Assembly: GCA_030562195.1 (NCBI GenBank)
Contig: CM060199.1
Span: 27,920,338 to 27,984,337, forward strand
Length of the DNA: 64,000 nt
Reading direction: 5' to 3'
Source of the DNA: Nipponacmea schrenckii
Lineage: Eukaryota > Mollusca > Gastropoda > Lottiidae
Below the pieces are notes generated by a model. The model did no database searches, had not been told where the DNA came from, and saw only the letters and a program-made list of their open reading frames with translations. Positions within the stretch are counted from its first letter, which is position 1. Each line of letters starts with the position of its first letter. A program made the translations under genes and the position numbers. Below are positions 1 to 14,394 of this stretch, piece by piece.

Positions 1-3000
1 TCTAAACTGATTCAGGATCACTTTACAGAGATCTAGACTGGTTTAGTTATTTTCATGTTATCATTTTTAGTTTTGCGATATTTTGCGAATAACAATTTCT
101 TATGAAATTCACTGAAGTAATGATATTTTTAGAATTAATCTTTGACAAGATTGAACAGTTGGTCTGAGAATTTCACGAGATAATAATTTTATCAACCTGG
201 CTTGAGTTAAGAGAATTATTATTACCTAAAACATAATTCGACAACTGTTTCTGACAATAATATTAGCACCCAAATTCCAACCATTTCTTAACTACCATTA
301 CCTAACCGTTTATTTACTGCTTGGTATTCTAACAAAAGGTACAAAACGATTTATATTGTATGTATATGAGATATATAGTCGGGGATTGGGGCAGGGCTGT
401 TAGAGGCTCTCAAGGAATAATGTTAGTCATTATGGACAATATAAAGAGGCTATATACTTTGAAGGTCTCGAGACGGTAGAAAGAGTATACTGAGTGTGGA
501 TGCCTATCTTAATTAGTCCTCCAAGGAGCAAAAATTGGTCGTCTAACTCTACTTTAGATTGTCTTTGCCCCTTCAGTAGTCAGACTCTGTCATATTTATG
601 TACATTTATAACGATACATGGTTCTGGAACAGATAAGTGGTTTAAAATTAAATGCCTATTGCGACTATGTCTCTGCTGACGGAAACCTTGCACCTACCCA
701 CATACTGTCATGGATTGATTGGAATGAGGGTAAGTATAAAATAATTACTCAAAGTATGCGTTCGAAATGTGATATATATCAGGATGACCAGCTTGATGTT
801 TGGCCAGAAAGTAAAGGTCCTCTTACACCCTCGCTCTCTTTATTTGTGTCGGATCAGATGTAACAGTACACGTCAAAACATGGCATAGAATGCTTTCTTG
901 AAATTGTAGTCTGTAGTAAGTTTTATTTATCGGTACCTGTTTCAGTATGCTTTCGTGTAACACACACTTTATTTATTGGCAATTCATGTCGGTAATCAAT
1001 AATCATAGTAGCCTATATATAATAATGACAATGTTTGGGCGAAATCTCACTCTGTGCCCACTACTCACTAATTTCCATGATGCACTTGTACCAGCCGCAT
1101 ATGATAGCCTTGAGTCATGAAATAAGATTAGGTTAATGTACTGAAACACCTCGGTTCCGTCACAGCTTATTATTTCTATATGATGGACTGGCGAGATAAC
1201 GTCTTGCCAACTAACGACCAATGATCTTAACACACCAATATTAGTGAAAACATTCCTACCAATCTGAAACACGATATTTGTTCTTTGTATTTTACCATGA
1301 CGAAAGACGGATAGTTTCTAAAACAATGTTCACTTGGACGTTTATTAGCCAAATCTTTTGATCTTAGTGTAAGAAACATCTGATATATTTTCTATATTTA
1401 CCTTTCATAATTAACCCACAAACCTAGAAATTCTTGAATCTGGTAATAGCGGGGTAAATACGTTATAGAATCAGCATAATGTCCATTTTGAATATTCCTT
1501 TTATATATGGTAGCAAGGTCAATTGATGGATACATCGGTAGGTTTAAAATGCGCCCTTCTTTTGTATGTAAGCTAATAGCTGTACATTTATTAAAATGTA
1601 CACAAGAAACATTATTGAATGTCTGTTGCATAAATGTTAAATGGCAACGCTCAAATTCCATACAGTAAAGATGCAAGCAGCTAAGAACTGGTCTGGTGCT
1701 TTGCAGGAATCGGTTCAGGTCTTTTTGTCACTTATCACTGAATCAAGGGTTCAATCTAGGCACAGGTAAGTCGCTATCGAAGACACATTCGCCTAGTTAC
1801 GGGTTAATTATAATAAATAATGTGTATGCTAAACACCATTTCCTTTCATTAGTATATGACATGTCACGTTTAAGGGGTAGACAATAAAAACAAAAGGTAA
1901 CTTTGTGGACAGAGGTTTATGAAACTTTACAAGTACCAGGTACTGTTCACTGTCATTCTTATACTGTTCATTTCATAAATACACCAAGCTTAACTAAAAA
2001 TAATGTGTACATCAAATGTACATTATTACAGAAGAAAATAAATAAAGGCACAGGGGCTAATGACCAATTCATGTACACACAATTAGTTCACTTTAAGGTA
2101 GTACAAGCATTAGAATTACCTACTTAAGTGTATATATTTCCATGTAAGTTATTAAATCACATATATAAATATTATACATACACAATTTCATGAGATCAAA
2201 TTAGAGATAAAATAAGCAGAAGCAACGAATATTGGTTCCAGGCAATTGTACAGCGTCAATTTCGAATATTGTTGCATATATTAATAGTTAAGAGGTATGC
2301 AACAGGGTTCGTTCATATCTGCATTTTTATCCATGAGGTATGTACATGAATCAGTTGATGTACAAAGCAATATTATGATAGATTATTATTATAGGTATAA
2401 AGCCATGTACATCAAGCCAAAAGCAAACCTTGACCTTTGTATTTAAACGTAATTGCTGAACTTTTTCAGGTTAAAATGAAACAGAAAACTGTCGCTAAAG
2501 AAAAACACTAACAGCAAAAATAATGAAGCCGGTATGATGAAGCTTAAAAAAATCACAGAAACAAAATGAGATTGAGAAAGACCGATATTTTAAGGAAACA
2601 ACTTTTGACTTGATTAAAAATGAAATACAGTTATATGTAATCTTTACGTGTTTTTAATAATTTCAAAATTTCGAGTGCGATTTAAGTATCTAAGTGCTAT
2701 TATAGGACTTGAGATCATACTTGAGGAATGATTTTGGCAAGAAATAAATCAAATCAATTCAAAAATGTACTTCACCAAAAATATCGGCCATAAAAGTGTA
2801 TCATCCAGCACAATACCAGCAAAAATACATTTATAGTCTTCGAATTCGTTGGAAAATTAGATAAGATGCATAACACACTGAAATTGGTACATAAAACACC
2901 AGAAATACATTTTACATAATAAAATGGCACTTAACAATTAAATTCAACTTAGCAGATAAAAAAAGATGCCCTAAATAAACTCGGAGGTTTAAAGAATTGG

Positions 3001-6000
3001 TCAAGTACTTGATTTCTCGCCCATAGTTCATCTGGTACTATCCACTTAACACATTCATTTCAATCAATTCTTAATAAACCTCTGAAACCGTGTTCACTGT
3101 ATATTGAACGATATCAATTTATTATTTTTTACAGTGCTTGGTTTAATGCATATAATACAAATGTCATTAACAAATGTACACAATCAACAATATTCATTCA
3201 ATTTGCATCAATCGAAATGACGTTTATAAATGAGCTGCGTTTACAAAAGTAGCTTTCAATATGTACCTCGTTGTGGGGGTGTATCCTGCCTATATAAGCT
3301 ATATTAATTGCGGTATCATAAAAAATTCAAGCCAATACAAAGCCATTTAGCATTTTGACAAACTTTCACAAAATATCAGCCTAAACTGTAAATGAGACAT
3401 GCATTGTGGTGTATGAACAAAAGGTCAATCAATACAAGTTCTTAAATTTAATTTAACGATGGTTTTAAACTCCTAATCGTGATTGAAGACACATTCAAGT
3501 GTTAAAATTTCTATCTCCTTATAGAGGACGGGTGGCTATAAAGGTTGTTGTTCTCCATCAAAATTCTTATAAAAGTTTAGTTCTTCTCCAAATCTGTATT
3601 GAAATTTGCTACCTATTAAAAATTACCAAATATCGGGCATTTTTTGCATTTAGATGTTTGAATTACTTCTCAATATCTAAATGGAATGTAAGCCCTTGGC
3701 CGTATTTTCACAAACGCAGGTATATAGCATAAACACAATGTAGCACAAAAATCAGATTAAACGCTGATTTAATCAATGATATATCTTTTTCTATGTGCAT
3801 GTGTGAAAAATGACCAAATTCTTTGAGCAAAAGATGAAATGTAAAGAAAATGAGAAGCACCATTTCAGCCCCAAAACTTGAAGGAATATTTTTTTCAGCT
3901 ACTATCTGATACAGAAATTTTTATTTTTTCCTATTTCAAATTTTTTCTTAAAAAACAAATAACATTATACTCATTCTTATGCTATGTGATATAACATTTA
4001 CACATAACATGGTAAAATTGAGATACTGTACAAAATATTTAGTTAAAATTAACTTCCACCGGTTTCTTAAAGGAAGGAATCTTCAGAGAGCAATTGTATT
4101 TAGATTGATATGGTTGCCATCTGAAGCCTTTCTTTACTCCTTAAATATAGTAAAAATGAAAAATAAAAGGTTTAGCACTATTGTAAAAGATGAAAGGGAA
4201 TAAAGAGTCCGAGAATGTTAAATAACAAATCAATAAGATTAGAAACATCTTAACAAACAACATTATTAATTATACTTGTTAGCACGTGTCACATGAACTA
4301 CATACACTACATTAACTACAAACTACATGGATTTAAATTCCTATTCATGTTTTATTCACAAAAACATTTTAAAATGACCACTGATAATAGAATTCACGAA
4401 ATTTCCTCTCAACTTGTGCCGTATTTATAGTCCATAACATTAAACATGATGTAACCAGTAGGATTTGAGTAGATTTATAATAGAATTTTACTTCACCTTT
4501 CACCGAAAATGTTGTTGTTAAATGGTACAGAAAATGTAAAGAAGCTGATCAAAAGCTAATAAATTAGTGTGGTTTTGATTGAAAATATGGTTTCTGGCAC
4601 TTGAGATACATTCAATATACAGCGGTACACATGTCATATTTTGATTAATTGATTTTTAAACAAAATATTCAATGCGAAACAAATTAAGAAAAGCAAAAGA
4701 TATAAAATATAGCACTACAAGGTAACGGTGAAACTGTCTGATGTAAGTTGATCTACAAGATTTAATTTCTATATGGCATCAGATGATAAAAAAGTGAAAT
4801 TATTAAATTAGATTGATCAATTTCGAGTTATAATGAGAACTAATACATAATTAGGCTGATTTAGTTAAATGCCCAAACACCCCAGTCTAGTCTTGACAAT
4901 AGCTTTTAGCCAATCAAAATACTATGCAATAAATAGACTGTATTGCACAAGAACCTATATACTCCACCCTTTGTTTAGACTGTGGGTAAGACCAGTGTTG
5001 GGCATGGCTTTCTGCTGTACGAACCATCAATTATCTCTGATTCAAATTCTACTGTATAACATAAAGAATTAGTGAAAGTATTTGATCCTCTAGTAGTCAT
5101 TAAGGTATAATTAAATGATGTTTTGCTTCTATAAAGCTGCCATTTCCATGTTAAAAAAGTTGCTAAAAATAAATCACACCGGTCAAGTACAGCCTTAAGT
5201 CAAAGTTTCCTTGTTAAGTTTGACTTAACCAAGAAACTGAGCTTTTTTTCACTGTCTAAATTATGCTCAATAGTCCAGTCTAACTGGGAAATGTGGCATA
5301 CAATCCTAATAGAATATAATCTTATATCACTTATTTGAAGTATTTTTTGTTATAATATAATAGAGAATAGTGGAATTCTGTCCACAATCAACACAGCACC
5401 AGCGCAAAAGATGTTATCCTCCCTTACTATCAGACAGCGCTTCTCTGAAGTAATCTCTCTGATAAAATATACTTTTTCTAAATAATCTATAATAAATTAA
5501 TTCATTTTAAAAGCAGTAATTAAAAATCTCCTTGAATTGGTCTTGTTCTTCTCTAATAATTTAATAACAAATAAATAAGTAAAATTTGTCATTCCTTTGA
5601 TAGCTTTCTGGATTGCATGGAGTTTTTCTATATATCTTTAAAGGCAATTTGTACTGGTTTTGCTGCCTGCCAATTGACGAGCTGATCACTGATCTATCTC
5701 GTATGCATACACTTACGTATAACAAAACAGTTTTCTTGGAATTGAAAGCGACACATAAACTGGTATATAAAAGATGAAATAGGGTAAGGTAAGAGAATAA
5801 ACTTATAACAAGACATTCCAATTGTAACAAAACGGATGGCTTAACTAGAAATCGTAAATTTTCTTAAGCACTTTTTTGTAAATCATAATTCCAATTAACA
5901 ATTATTTTGAAAAGAAATTAATATGAAGACAGAAGCCTACCAAAAGAATAAGAATTATGTTAAAAAAATAAATAAGTAAACAATATTATAATAGATATAA

Positions 6001-7224
6001 ACACTTTCAATACTTTGAAAGTCATTTGGAAGCTGGTATTGAAAAAGAGCTTTACAAGCATTCAATCTAGATGAAATCTTAATCAAGAAAGAAAAGAACA
6101 ATAATGACAAAAAGCTTATAGCCAAAAAAAAAAAAATTACATAAAATAGCACTCTTATAAATTGAAGGTTTAAAGTCAGCTTTAAGCAGACAAAGCAAAA
6201 TGATATATGTATAATATATAGTATTTATAATTTTGGTTGACAGCACAAATTATATTTACAATCACAAAACACTAACACTTCCCAAATTGTTTCCTGGCTT
6301 CTGAGAAGCTTCATTGATTGACTGGGTTTTAAAATAACTCTTAACAAAACAACAAACACAAGACAATAAGCACAAAGGTTACATTCAATAATATACAGCA
6401 AATTTGTTTGGATAAAATGCACTAATCAACACTAGGTTAACAAAAATATTTACCCAAAACTCGGTCATGGCACCACAAAGAAAAAAAATCTAGCACTAAA
6501 ATTGATAAAACACTTGAAATAGTAAAAATTTCTCAATATTTTAATAGAGCATATCATCTGGGTGTAATGTTAAACGTGGATAAAATCATTGCCATCTTAA
6601 TAAAGATTTGCTAAGAATTATCAAACACATATCAAATATCATAGTAAATCCAAGAGATTTGCACCATTAGAAATTGAGACATCTCATCCATAACAAGTGA
6701 AGATGATTAAAATTTGTTAGTTAACGAGAGAGGTTATCATTAATAATAATTATAATAAAAGTCAACAACCCTGTACACCAATACATTTGGTGAAATGTAC
6801 AAATTACTATTTAAAATGGGGAAAAATCATTAACAATTTTTTTTTCTTTCTCCATAAAACCTTCAATGAGGCTGTGTTAGTAACATCTTTTCTTGCAAAG
6901 TTCCAAGCAGCATGTATAAAGAAAATGCTGTCCATGTGGTTCCAAACAAAGTGTAGGGATTCCTCATAGTTATCCTTCACTCACATTACTATAAATGTTA
7001 ATATGCATAAGCCACTCACAATTCCATCTCCACCATATCATTTCACAGTTACTGCATATTTTGAGTATTAATAGCATATTTTGCAAGTTCTTCACAACAA
7101 CTTTGACTAACGATTTTCTTCATCATAGTCAAAACACAAGAAAAATTAATAAAAAATCCCAACAATTTTTAGACACAAGTCAACAATATTAATAAATGTG
7201 TGAAATTCAAAAACTGAGCAATAT
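1..7224. other. Downstream flank and probable BCL11 3' UTR; no other gene seen
   Basis: No reading frame here resembles a known protein; all are short and have AT-rich, low-complexity composition. The part next to 7225 should be the 3' UTR of the minus-strand BCL11 gene. Its end is not clear. Reading leftward from the stop, a variant ATTAAA poly(A) signal lies at about 6542-6547 on the minus strand, and the first canonical AATAAA I found is at about 4352-4357. A 3' UTR of 0.7-2.9 kb is therefore possible. A strong short hairpin lies at 5204-5238. The rest shows nothing I can name. Confidence 0.5.
5204..5238. repeat. Short near-perfect hairpin
   Basis: Two 16-base arms (5204-5219 and 5223-5238) are reverse complements with two mismatches, separated by a 3-base loop. 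If the BCL11 3' UTR reaches this far it would form a stable stem in the transcript. Otherwise it may be the core of an old miniature element. No function is assigned. Confidence 0.6.
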
Positions 7225-9329
7225 TCAATGATTAGAAGCTGTTGTGCTATTGGTGTCCGTATCTGCTTCATGAAGCAACCGGGCTTGTCGATTATCAACA
7301 CACTTTCGCATGTGCTTTTCTAAGGTGCTGGCAACTGAGAAGGGCATTGCACAAAACTTGCAGCGATAAACATCCTTTCCCATACGACCATGTGTGCGCT
7401 TATGTCTAGTTAACTTACTGGACTGAGCACATGCATAATTACATAGTTCACATTTGTATGGCTTTTCTCCTGTATGACTTCTCCTATGAACAGTCAGGTT
7501 ACTACAATTCCTGAATATTTTACCACAATACTCACAGGTATCATTACGTAATGACTTACGAGATATAGGTGATGGTCCATTTGATGGTGAGTGTGATACA
7601 CTGGGTCCAGGTTTCGGCAAACCTACTGATTTCAAGGCACTGTCTTGAGATGCTGCCAAGCCAAAGCCATTTAGGTGTGGCTCACGTCGAAAATCATGAT
7701 TGACGCCAAACGGTGGAGAGAAGCTAGAATAGAAATCCCTGAGAGGACCCCCAGGACCAGCTGGATACCAATATCTTGAAAAGATGGTGGCATCCATACT
7801 ATTATGAGGTGGTTCATTGGGCTCCCTCTTGACAGAATTAAATTTATCAGGATGACCAAATAAGTGGTTTGTATGATGAGGCATGAGTAGATTAGGAGAT
7901 CTATGTTCTTCAATTTTTATATTCTCCTTACTCCTACTCTCCACCGATCCAGTTGGTGAACTCCTTGGTTTAATATCCTTTTTCTCTTCCTTCTCGTGGT
8001 TCTCTTTAGGTTGTTCTGGTTGATGCTCTTTGTGCATACTGTTCTCTTTCAAAGCTTGTTGAAAAGCATCACTGTATGAAGAAATATTATTGAGACCAGA
8101 CTGCACCATGACTTCACTTAGCAAGCTTGGTTTGTCTGGTGTTCCTGAATCAGAGCGAGATCTTGGCGTCTTCACATCTCTTTCATGGTCTCCATTCAGC
8201 TCATTACTGTACTCAGATTTGTTCTCCAGCTTTTTAAGCTCTGTGTCATGAGCTTCACCGTTTTTCATATATTTTGTATCATCATTGTAGCTACCATACA
8301 CATCATTTTCTTCTCTTTCTTCCTCCATCTCTTCTTCTTCTTCCTCTTCCATTTCATCTTCTTCTTCATCATCATCTTCTTCATCAAGATTGTATCCTGC
8401 TTCCCCTAGTTTGCTCATAATAATACTATTATTATCTGGAGTGCTACTAGTAGATGGTATACTACCGTCAGAACATGTAGATGGATTAGATCCATGTGAA
8501 TTAGCTGACATGGGTGATTTGTTGTTCAAGTGAGTTTTCATGTGGCGCTTTAATTTACTCTGCTGTGTACATGCATGTGGGCACAGAGGGCATTTGAATG
8601 GTTTCTCCCCTGTATGTGATCGTCGATGTACAATGAGGTTGCTTGGAAAGCGAAAAGACTTTCCACAAAACTCACAAGATTTAAGTTTTGGAGACATATT
8701 TGATCCTGATTCTGAAGACATTTCATGAGTTGAGCTTGTCACTGGTATATGAGGTGGTGGATTTGAGTCTCTTGATTCTCTAGACTCCCTTGATTCTCTT
8801 ATTTCACGAAAATCTCTTGGATCTCTAGGTGCTGCCGATGGGGAGTAAGAAGGTCTAGGTGGAGTCTGATTAGGTCCTGGGGGTGAGCCTGTTGTTGACG
8901 CCAACTGCTGCAATCTTTTTGAGTAAAAATCTTCAAGAGACAAAGGTCTTTGTCCACCAAAAGGACTGGTTGGCCCAAATGGACTATGATGCATACCCAA
9001 TCTATGACGCAATTGAAAGGGATCATTCATGTCAAGAAAATCTAATCCTGGTGGACGGCTAAAAGGGCTGATAGCTCCATGCGAATTGGGTCGATCCATT
9101 GGCATTCTAAACTGAGGGAATATATGAGGAGGGTGAGTAAACGGTGACTCATGTCCAGATGTTGGTGGTGTTCGTTGCTCTAGGTTGAGACGAGGTGAAG
9201 GAGTAGATAGGTCAGGTCTCATGGGTAAAGTGAAGATCTTGATTCCATGTTCCTTTTGTGCATGCTGAACAAGTTTCCAAGCTGAATTAAATGGTGCTTT
9301 GCAGGTATCACATATGACCTTGGTTGGCT
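7225..9329 (-). CDS. BCL11: BCL11-family zinc-finger transcription factor, last coding exon (residues 158-858)
   Basis: This exon carries most of the protein. The acceptor at 9330-9332 (CAG after a pyrimidine-rich tract) joins in phase 1 to exon 2 at 21426. Reading on from the join gives a C2H2 finger (C164, C167, H180, H185) matching the vertebrate BCL11 finger with the SAW core. Next is a Pro/Ser-rich region containing SLEDFYSKRLQQLAST, like the BCL11A 'DFSRRLRELAG' block. Fingers at about 376-396 and 404-424 follow, with linker HTGEKPFK and helix QSKLKRHMKTH. Then come an acidic run (about 471-499), a DAFQQAL motif (about 578-584), two SUMO-type sites (IKIE near K629, VKRE near K658), and a three-finger block at about 756-776, 784-804 and 814-834. 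In that block DTCEYCGK, NCSNLTVHRRSHTGEKPYK and CELCNYACAQSSKLTRH nearly equal the vertebrate sequence. The last finger ends in Cys (H-x3-C), unlike the vertebrate His. The stop is TGA at 7227-7225. Vertebrate homologues act in the nucleus as repressors that recruit NuRD and bind TGACCA. BCL11A and BCL11B cannot be told apart here; a pre-duplication single gene is likely. Confidence 0.97.
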
Positions 9330-11593
9330 CTGAAAAGACAAAGAAATAGAAACTGTAAATATTTTGTTAGTTTTGTTGAATATCTATTTCAATCGAAACA
9401 AATTAGGCAAATGCATTATAAGAGATGTAAATAAAAATTGTTTTATTACTAATTAGGACAAATTATCACAAAACATTTCAAGAATTGAAACGCATCTAAA
9501 TCAGAAATCCCATACTAATTGAAAGTTCTAAATTGAGCAATAGTCTCCTTCCAAAATGGCCAAAGTGCATATATATATATAGCTGTCTATCATTCATAAC
9601 ACCATTACTTTTTTATTATTAACATTAAAATCTTTAGAGCAATAATTAGATTAAAGTCATCCTATTTCAAGACATACAACAATATAATCAAAACATTCCC
9701 TCTAAAACTCACATTATATTCTTTGTTCAAAATGAAATGAAATTAAAGTAAATTATAAGAGAATTATCTAAGAGGGCTTGAGGGTTATGAGATATGCCAC
9801 CAGTCTTTTTTAAACTGATAGATATAACAGGCAGCTACTAGCTATATTTTCTCACTTTGTGCCAGACACATATTTCTCGGTATCAGTAAATTTCAACAAA
9901 AGATAAAAAAGTCTGGAAATAGACTGTCTGAGATTTTTGGTACTTTAGTCTAACCAATGCCAGTGCCATAACATTAATACTGGTAATCAGTAGTACCAGT
10001 ACTTGAAACAATCTCTCTACCTCTCCCTTATTACAATTTACATACCACACTTTTCAGCCAGCACTTAATCTACTTGAAATATTGTATCTACAATCTTAGG
10101 ATAATGAGAAAATATATTTAGCCACGTAATATACTTAAAGTTAGCTCAGATGTAATGAATACCACCACAGGCTTTGCCTAACTAAATTAAATGATAATTT
10201 CCGAGAAGAGGTGTAGATTTTCAAAATTTCAAAAGCAGCTGACTGGAAAATAGAGAATGAAAAAGTCAAGTAGTAAATATTGTACATCTTCTGCAACCAA
10301 TTATTACCAAATAATTATTAAACGCATCATAAAGGACAAAAATTTGTGATTTTAAATATTTTCCATTACCCTTCCCCTATTATTTCCTATGACTCCGAGA
10401 GTCCTAAATCATTTTAAAGATATTTTTGCTGCTGTTATTTCTATATTGAAATGCAAGTCCCTATTTTAAAGTGTTAGGATGCAAACAAAGGCTTATTTTG
10501 ATCATTTGGAATGAAATAAAAAGACAATTGTTGTTAGTAATTAAAAAAATATGAAAAACTTGGCAAAACACCCTACTGTACTTAACAGTACTGACCTACT
10601 AGTTATTCATAGTAAATAGTTACAGTTATTCAAGTAAATAGCCTTTAGCTTTTATTATCTACAAGAAAGTAGAGATTTTTTGACCAGGTCACCTCTACTC
10701 AATCTATAGGTCAGCGTGTATACCACATAACTGTAGTGTTATTTAATCAGGCAACCAAGCAAAAAAATAAAAGGCCTTTCAGTTGGATAATCTGAGGGGT
10801 TGAGTTTTAAAGTCACAATATTTCACTGCGATAAATCATTTCAAAAACGCTTTTCCTGAAGTAAATCCAGTAAAACAGAACTTTTCTGCATCTTTATTTA
10901 CTTGGAGTTCAGCAAAACTATCCTCTCGGGATTTTTTTCTCATTTATATAACTAATATATTTGCTTTAAGCATTTGAATAAAAGCTAGTAATTTATGTCA
11001 AACTATTTTAACAGTAGTGGTTTAGTAATACAAAAGTAATAACTAGTTTGGACCAAAATGCCCTGAAATGCCCCAGCTAACTGTCACTTCAAAGCCTCTC
11101 TTTATGGACACATAGAGTAATAAATAACCCAGCCTTTCAGCTAAAATATATGTCTGCAAAATAACTTCTAATGGCCTTAACAGAAGACATAATCAAACAT
11201 AAGACGCCATGATGACTTAAACTGCTCGAGTTATATGAAACTTTAAAAGCAGAAGTAGAAATACTTTATGTAATGAAAATACATTAATCAATATTAATTA
11301 GAAAAGAAAATGGCCAAGGACACAATCACAAAGAAAAGGGTATTTCTCTGGCATTGATTTTTGTACTTATCCATCAACTTCCTTTAAACTTAACTAACAA
11401 TTTTCTGTAAAGAAGCATATTAGAACATAATACACATCTCATATGGTATATAGTCAGACAGACACAAACTTTTGTGAGCATACAGTCTGACTTGTGATTT
11501 AGAGCCTTCCTCAGATACATGATTTCCTCTATACAAGACATCTTGGTGTTTATTAGGTGTATTGTTAGACAAAACTGTCTTGTGCTTTAAATC

Positions 11594-11690
11594 AGACAAA
11601 TCAAGTTTGGTTTATTGACCACTTGTCAAATCAAATTTGGTTTATTGAACACTTGTCAAATTAATTTTTTTTTTGACCACTTGTCAGACA
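11594..11690. repeat. Small tandem repeat, about 37-bp unit, roughly 2.5 copies
   Basis: The unit reads approximately AAATCAAGTTTGGTTTATTG followed by ACCACTTGTC. The last copy is partly replaced by a T-run. It lies within intron 2. Two of the copies carry TGACCAC. Confidence 0.75.
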
Positions 11691-12549
11691 AAACTGAAAA
11701 GTAGATATTTTCAATATTTGCAGTTTTGTTTTAGTCATGTAGGCCTATATGTATTTATTTGCAGATGCAGTTATGATCCCAAACAAATTTCAAAAGAGGG
11801 GGTTGATTTCTACCATTCTGCACCTTCGAGACAGATCTGAGAAAACAAAACAGCCTGAAGATACCTGTATGGTTTTAAAGCATGTTTTAACTATTATCTG
11901 TAATTTTAGTACAGTAAATAAAACATGTACCACTCTTATGATGTGAATATGTAACCGTTTCAGTTTACAAGAATATCTTTGATTGTTTTCTTCCACTTTC
12001 AAATCATTCCAGATGTAATAATATAATATAGTTTACGAGCACAGAATGAGCATTTCTTTCAGACTTTCAAATTTCAGTTGGTAACTCTAGTAGAAATGAT
12101 GTACTCTATTATACAAATATGTGTAGAAATACAGGCTAATGGCAGCACACATTTTCTTCTCTTACTTAACCCTAAAAAATGTTGATTGGTCTCAGTCTCA
12201 GACTGAAATCTTGAACTTGAGCCAAAGACGCAGTGATGCTATGGACATGAAGTTATATTTCTGACAACTGTGTGGCCTCATAAACTCAAGTGTTGCACTA
12301 AACTAACTGGGCTGCAAATATCTTTACTTATTAGACTATACAGTAATGACTTTTCTGGTAAGTCAAGTTAAAAATAACCCTCAAACCAAGGTGAACTAGG
12401 CCAAATAGTGAACTGGTTAAAACATGTGTGGTCTGGAAGCTGTAATATTTAAACCACTGGTCTGGTCTGGTCTACCTGTTACTTCCAGACTTACTTTTTT
12501 AAAAAAAAAACAGTTCATGCTGTGAGCATTCTTCATTGAAATGAAATAC

Positions 12550-12760
12550 TATAGTTTCTATGCTTTTTACTGATCAGACTTCAACAACTTTAATACAATA
12601 GTTTCTTTACTGATCAGACTTTAATACAATAGTTTGTATACTATTTACTGATCATACTTCAATGATCTTTAATACAATAGTTTCTGTACCAGTAACTGAT
12701 CAGACTTCAACGAACTTTAATACAATAGTTTCTATACTATTTACTGATCATACTCTAACA
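12550..12760. repeat. Imperfect tandem repeat, about 5 copies
   Basis: Blocks containing ACTGATCA-ACTTCAA and TTTAATACAATAGTTTCT recur at variable spacing of about 35-60 bases, with ATACTATTT inserted in some copies. This is an intronic minisatellite with no coding potential. Confidence 0.8.
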
Positions 12761-14370
12761 GATATTACATAACCTCTATAAAACAACTTATCTCATAAAA
12801 GACTTGATATTATAATTTAGCGTAATCTGCTTTTAAATATGCTAAAAAGCCATAAACAAAGTTTTCTCAGGCTTATATAAGTGTGGCCATGTCTAGCTGT
12901 AAGATTTAGTTGAATACATAGGATATAAATAATCGAATAAATGAGCAAAAGTTTACATATAATAATCATATTGTCAGCTATTTGTAAATCCAAAGGTTCA
13001 AAGTTATGCAAGGTTATTGAGACCACCATGGGTTGCTGAATTTTTCTAGATTTGGTCCAAGATTCTTAAAAGTATTTACTATTTAATTTTATATACCAAT
13101 CATAATGATAAATTGTATAATTCAGGCAATCTAAAAACAAATTGGATTGTAAAAGGGGGAGTGCTTTTGGTTTCATTGAAATCCAGGATTATTCAGGTAA
13201 CTATTGTGTCCCTTTTTCAAGACAAAATCTACCATGATATCATCAGTGATAAATACAAACGTGTATTGCTATGTGAATATCAGCTAGGTAGAAATAATAC
13301 TGTTTTATTTTTCTACTGGTAATAATATTGTTATTTTAGCTGGTGTTTATTTTGAAATGTCTTTTCATATTTACCTAATACTTGATATTAAGATTATCAA
13401 TTACTACATATTTCAAGATCAAATTATAATTGTAATCATGTATTATATATTGAAAATCTCAGAATACAGTAATTATGTTCATGAGTAATAATGGACATAA
13501 TTGTGTATCAGTATGTGAACATGCATAACAAATAAAGCACATATAAGAAATATATTTTAAACATGTATTATGGAATATTTCATCAATCAAGTATTCTCAA
13601 AATACATTGTTATCATATATCATAATAAATACAGATTTGTATCACATATAGTTTCCAGTATTTTCTTATGAATGATTTTGTTGATTTGTCTGGAATCATG
13701 AAGAGTTTGAAATCATTTTTAACATTAAAAAAGAATTCAAGTAACATAAAAATAGTGTATTATTCTCAAAATCAGAGTTGTCAAAGGTCAAGTTATGAAT
13801 ATAATTGTCTAATTTTATCCCAAATTATATGTTCAACCTATACATTATATTTCTTTCAGCCACCATAAATCTTTTGTGGTCAAATATAGATGACCTAAAT
13901 AGCCTAGGGCCGTACTTATGGACCAAATAAAGGGTTAAATGGCCACCTCTCGAGTTAGTGTGACCAATGACATAAATTTTGATGGATGGCTACTAAAACA
14001 TTTTGGGACATCAAAGACTATGTCCACTCTAAACATATAAAGACTTGTCTACAATATCACTAAGTACAGTCATTTGTTATGAATACAAAATATGATGCTC
14101 CTGCTTGTGTAAGGTCAGTGGTAGTATATGAGGTTTTTGCTCTATTTAAGGAGTTGAATATGACTGTTATTGCTCAGTGAGGTGAAACCCTTTCAAGCCA
14201 TTAGCTTTGTAGATCTTCCCTTCATATATCATATGATTATTATTTCTTGAATATGCACATGAATTGCACTATTATGTACACATAGAAAAAAATTTCTTGC
14301 AGTTAACCGTGGAAGGAAGTAGGAAAATTTTAAGAATATATTTCCTTGAAATCATTAAAATAGTAAGGGA

Positions 14371-14394
14371 CATATATATATATATATATATATA
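14371..14394. repeat. (TA)n microsatellite
   Basis: Pure alternating A/T run of about 24 bases in intron 2. Confidence 0.9.

Noticed and set aside
618..863. 81-residue plus-strand frame of mixed composition
   Set aside because: No recognisable domain, splice context or homology; it is within the length expected by chance.
1690..1775. tRNA or tRNA-derived SINE suggested by GGTTCAATCTAG near 1748
   Set aside because: The B-box resemblance is partial, no matching A box or cloverleaf could be drawn, and no poly-A or repeat tail follows.
8185..8409. Plus-strand frame rich in Phe and Ile
   Set aside because: It is the antisense shadow of the BCL11 acidic Glu/Asp run.
7671..9026. Other short frames inside the last exon (minus 7671-7913 and 8799-9026, plus 8540-8728)
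   Set aside because: All are alternative-frame shadows of the zinc-finger coding exon, with no independent support.
9327..9328. Alternative acceptor AG at 9329-9328 for the last exon
   Set aside because: Using it would start the exon at 9327 and break the frame from exon 2. The upstream AG gives an intact BCL11 finger.
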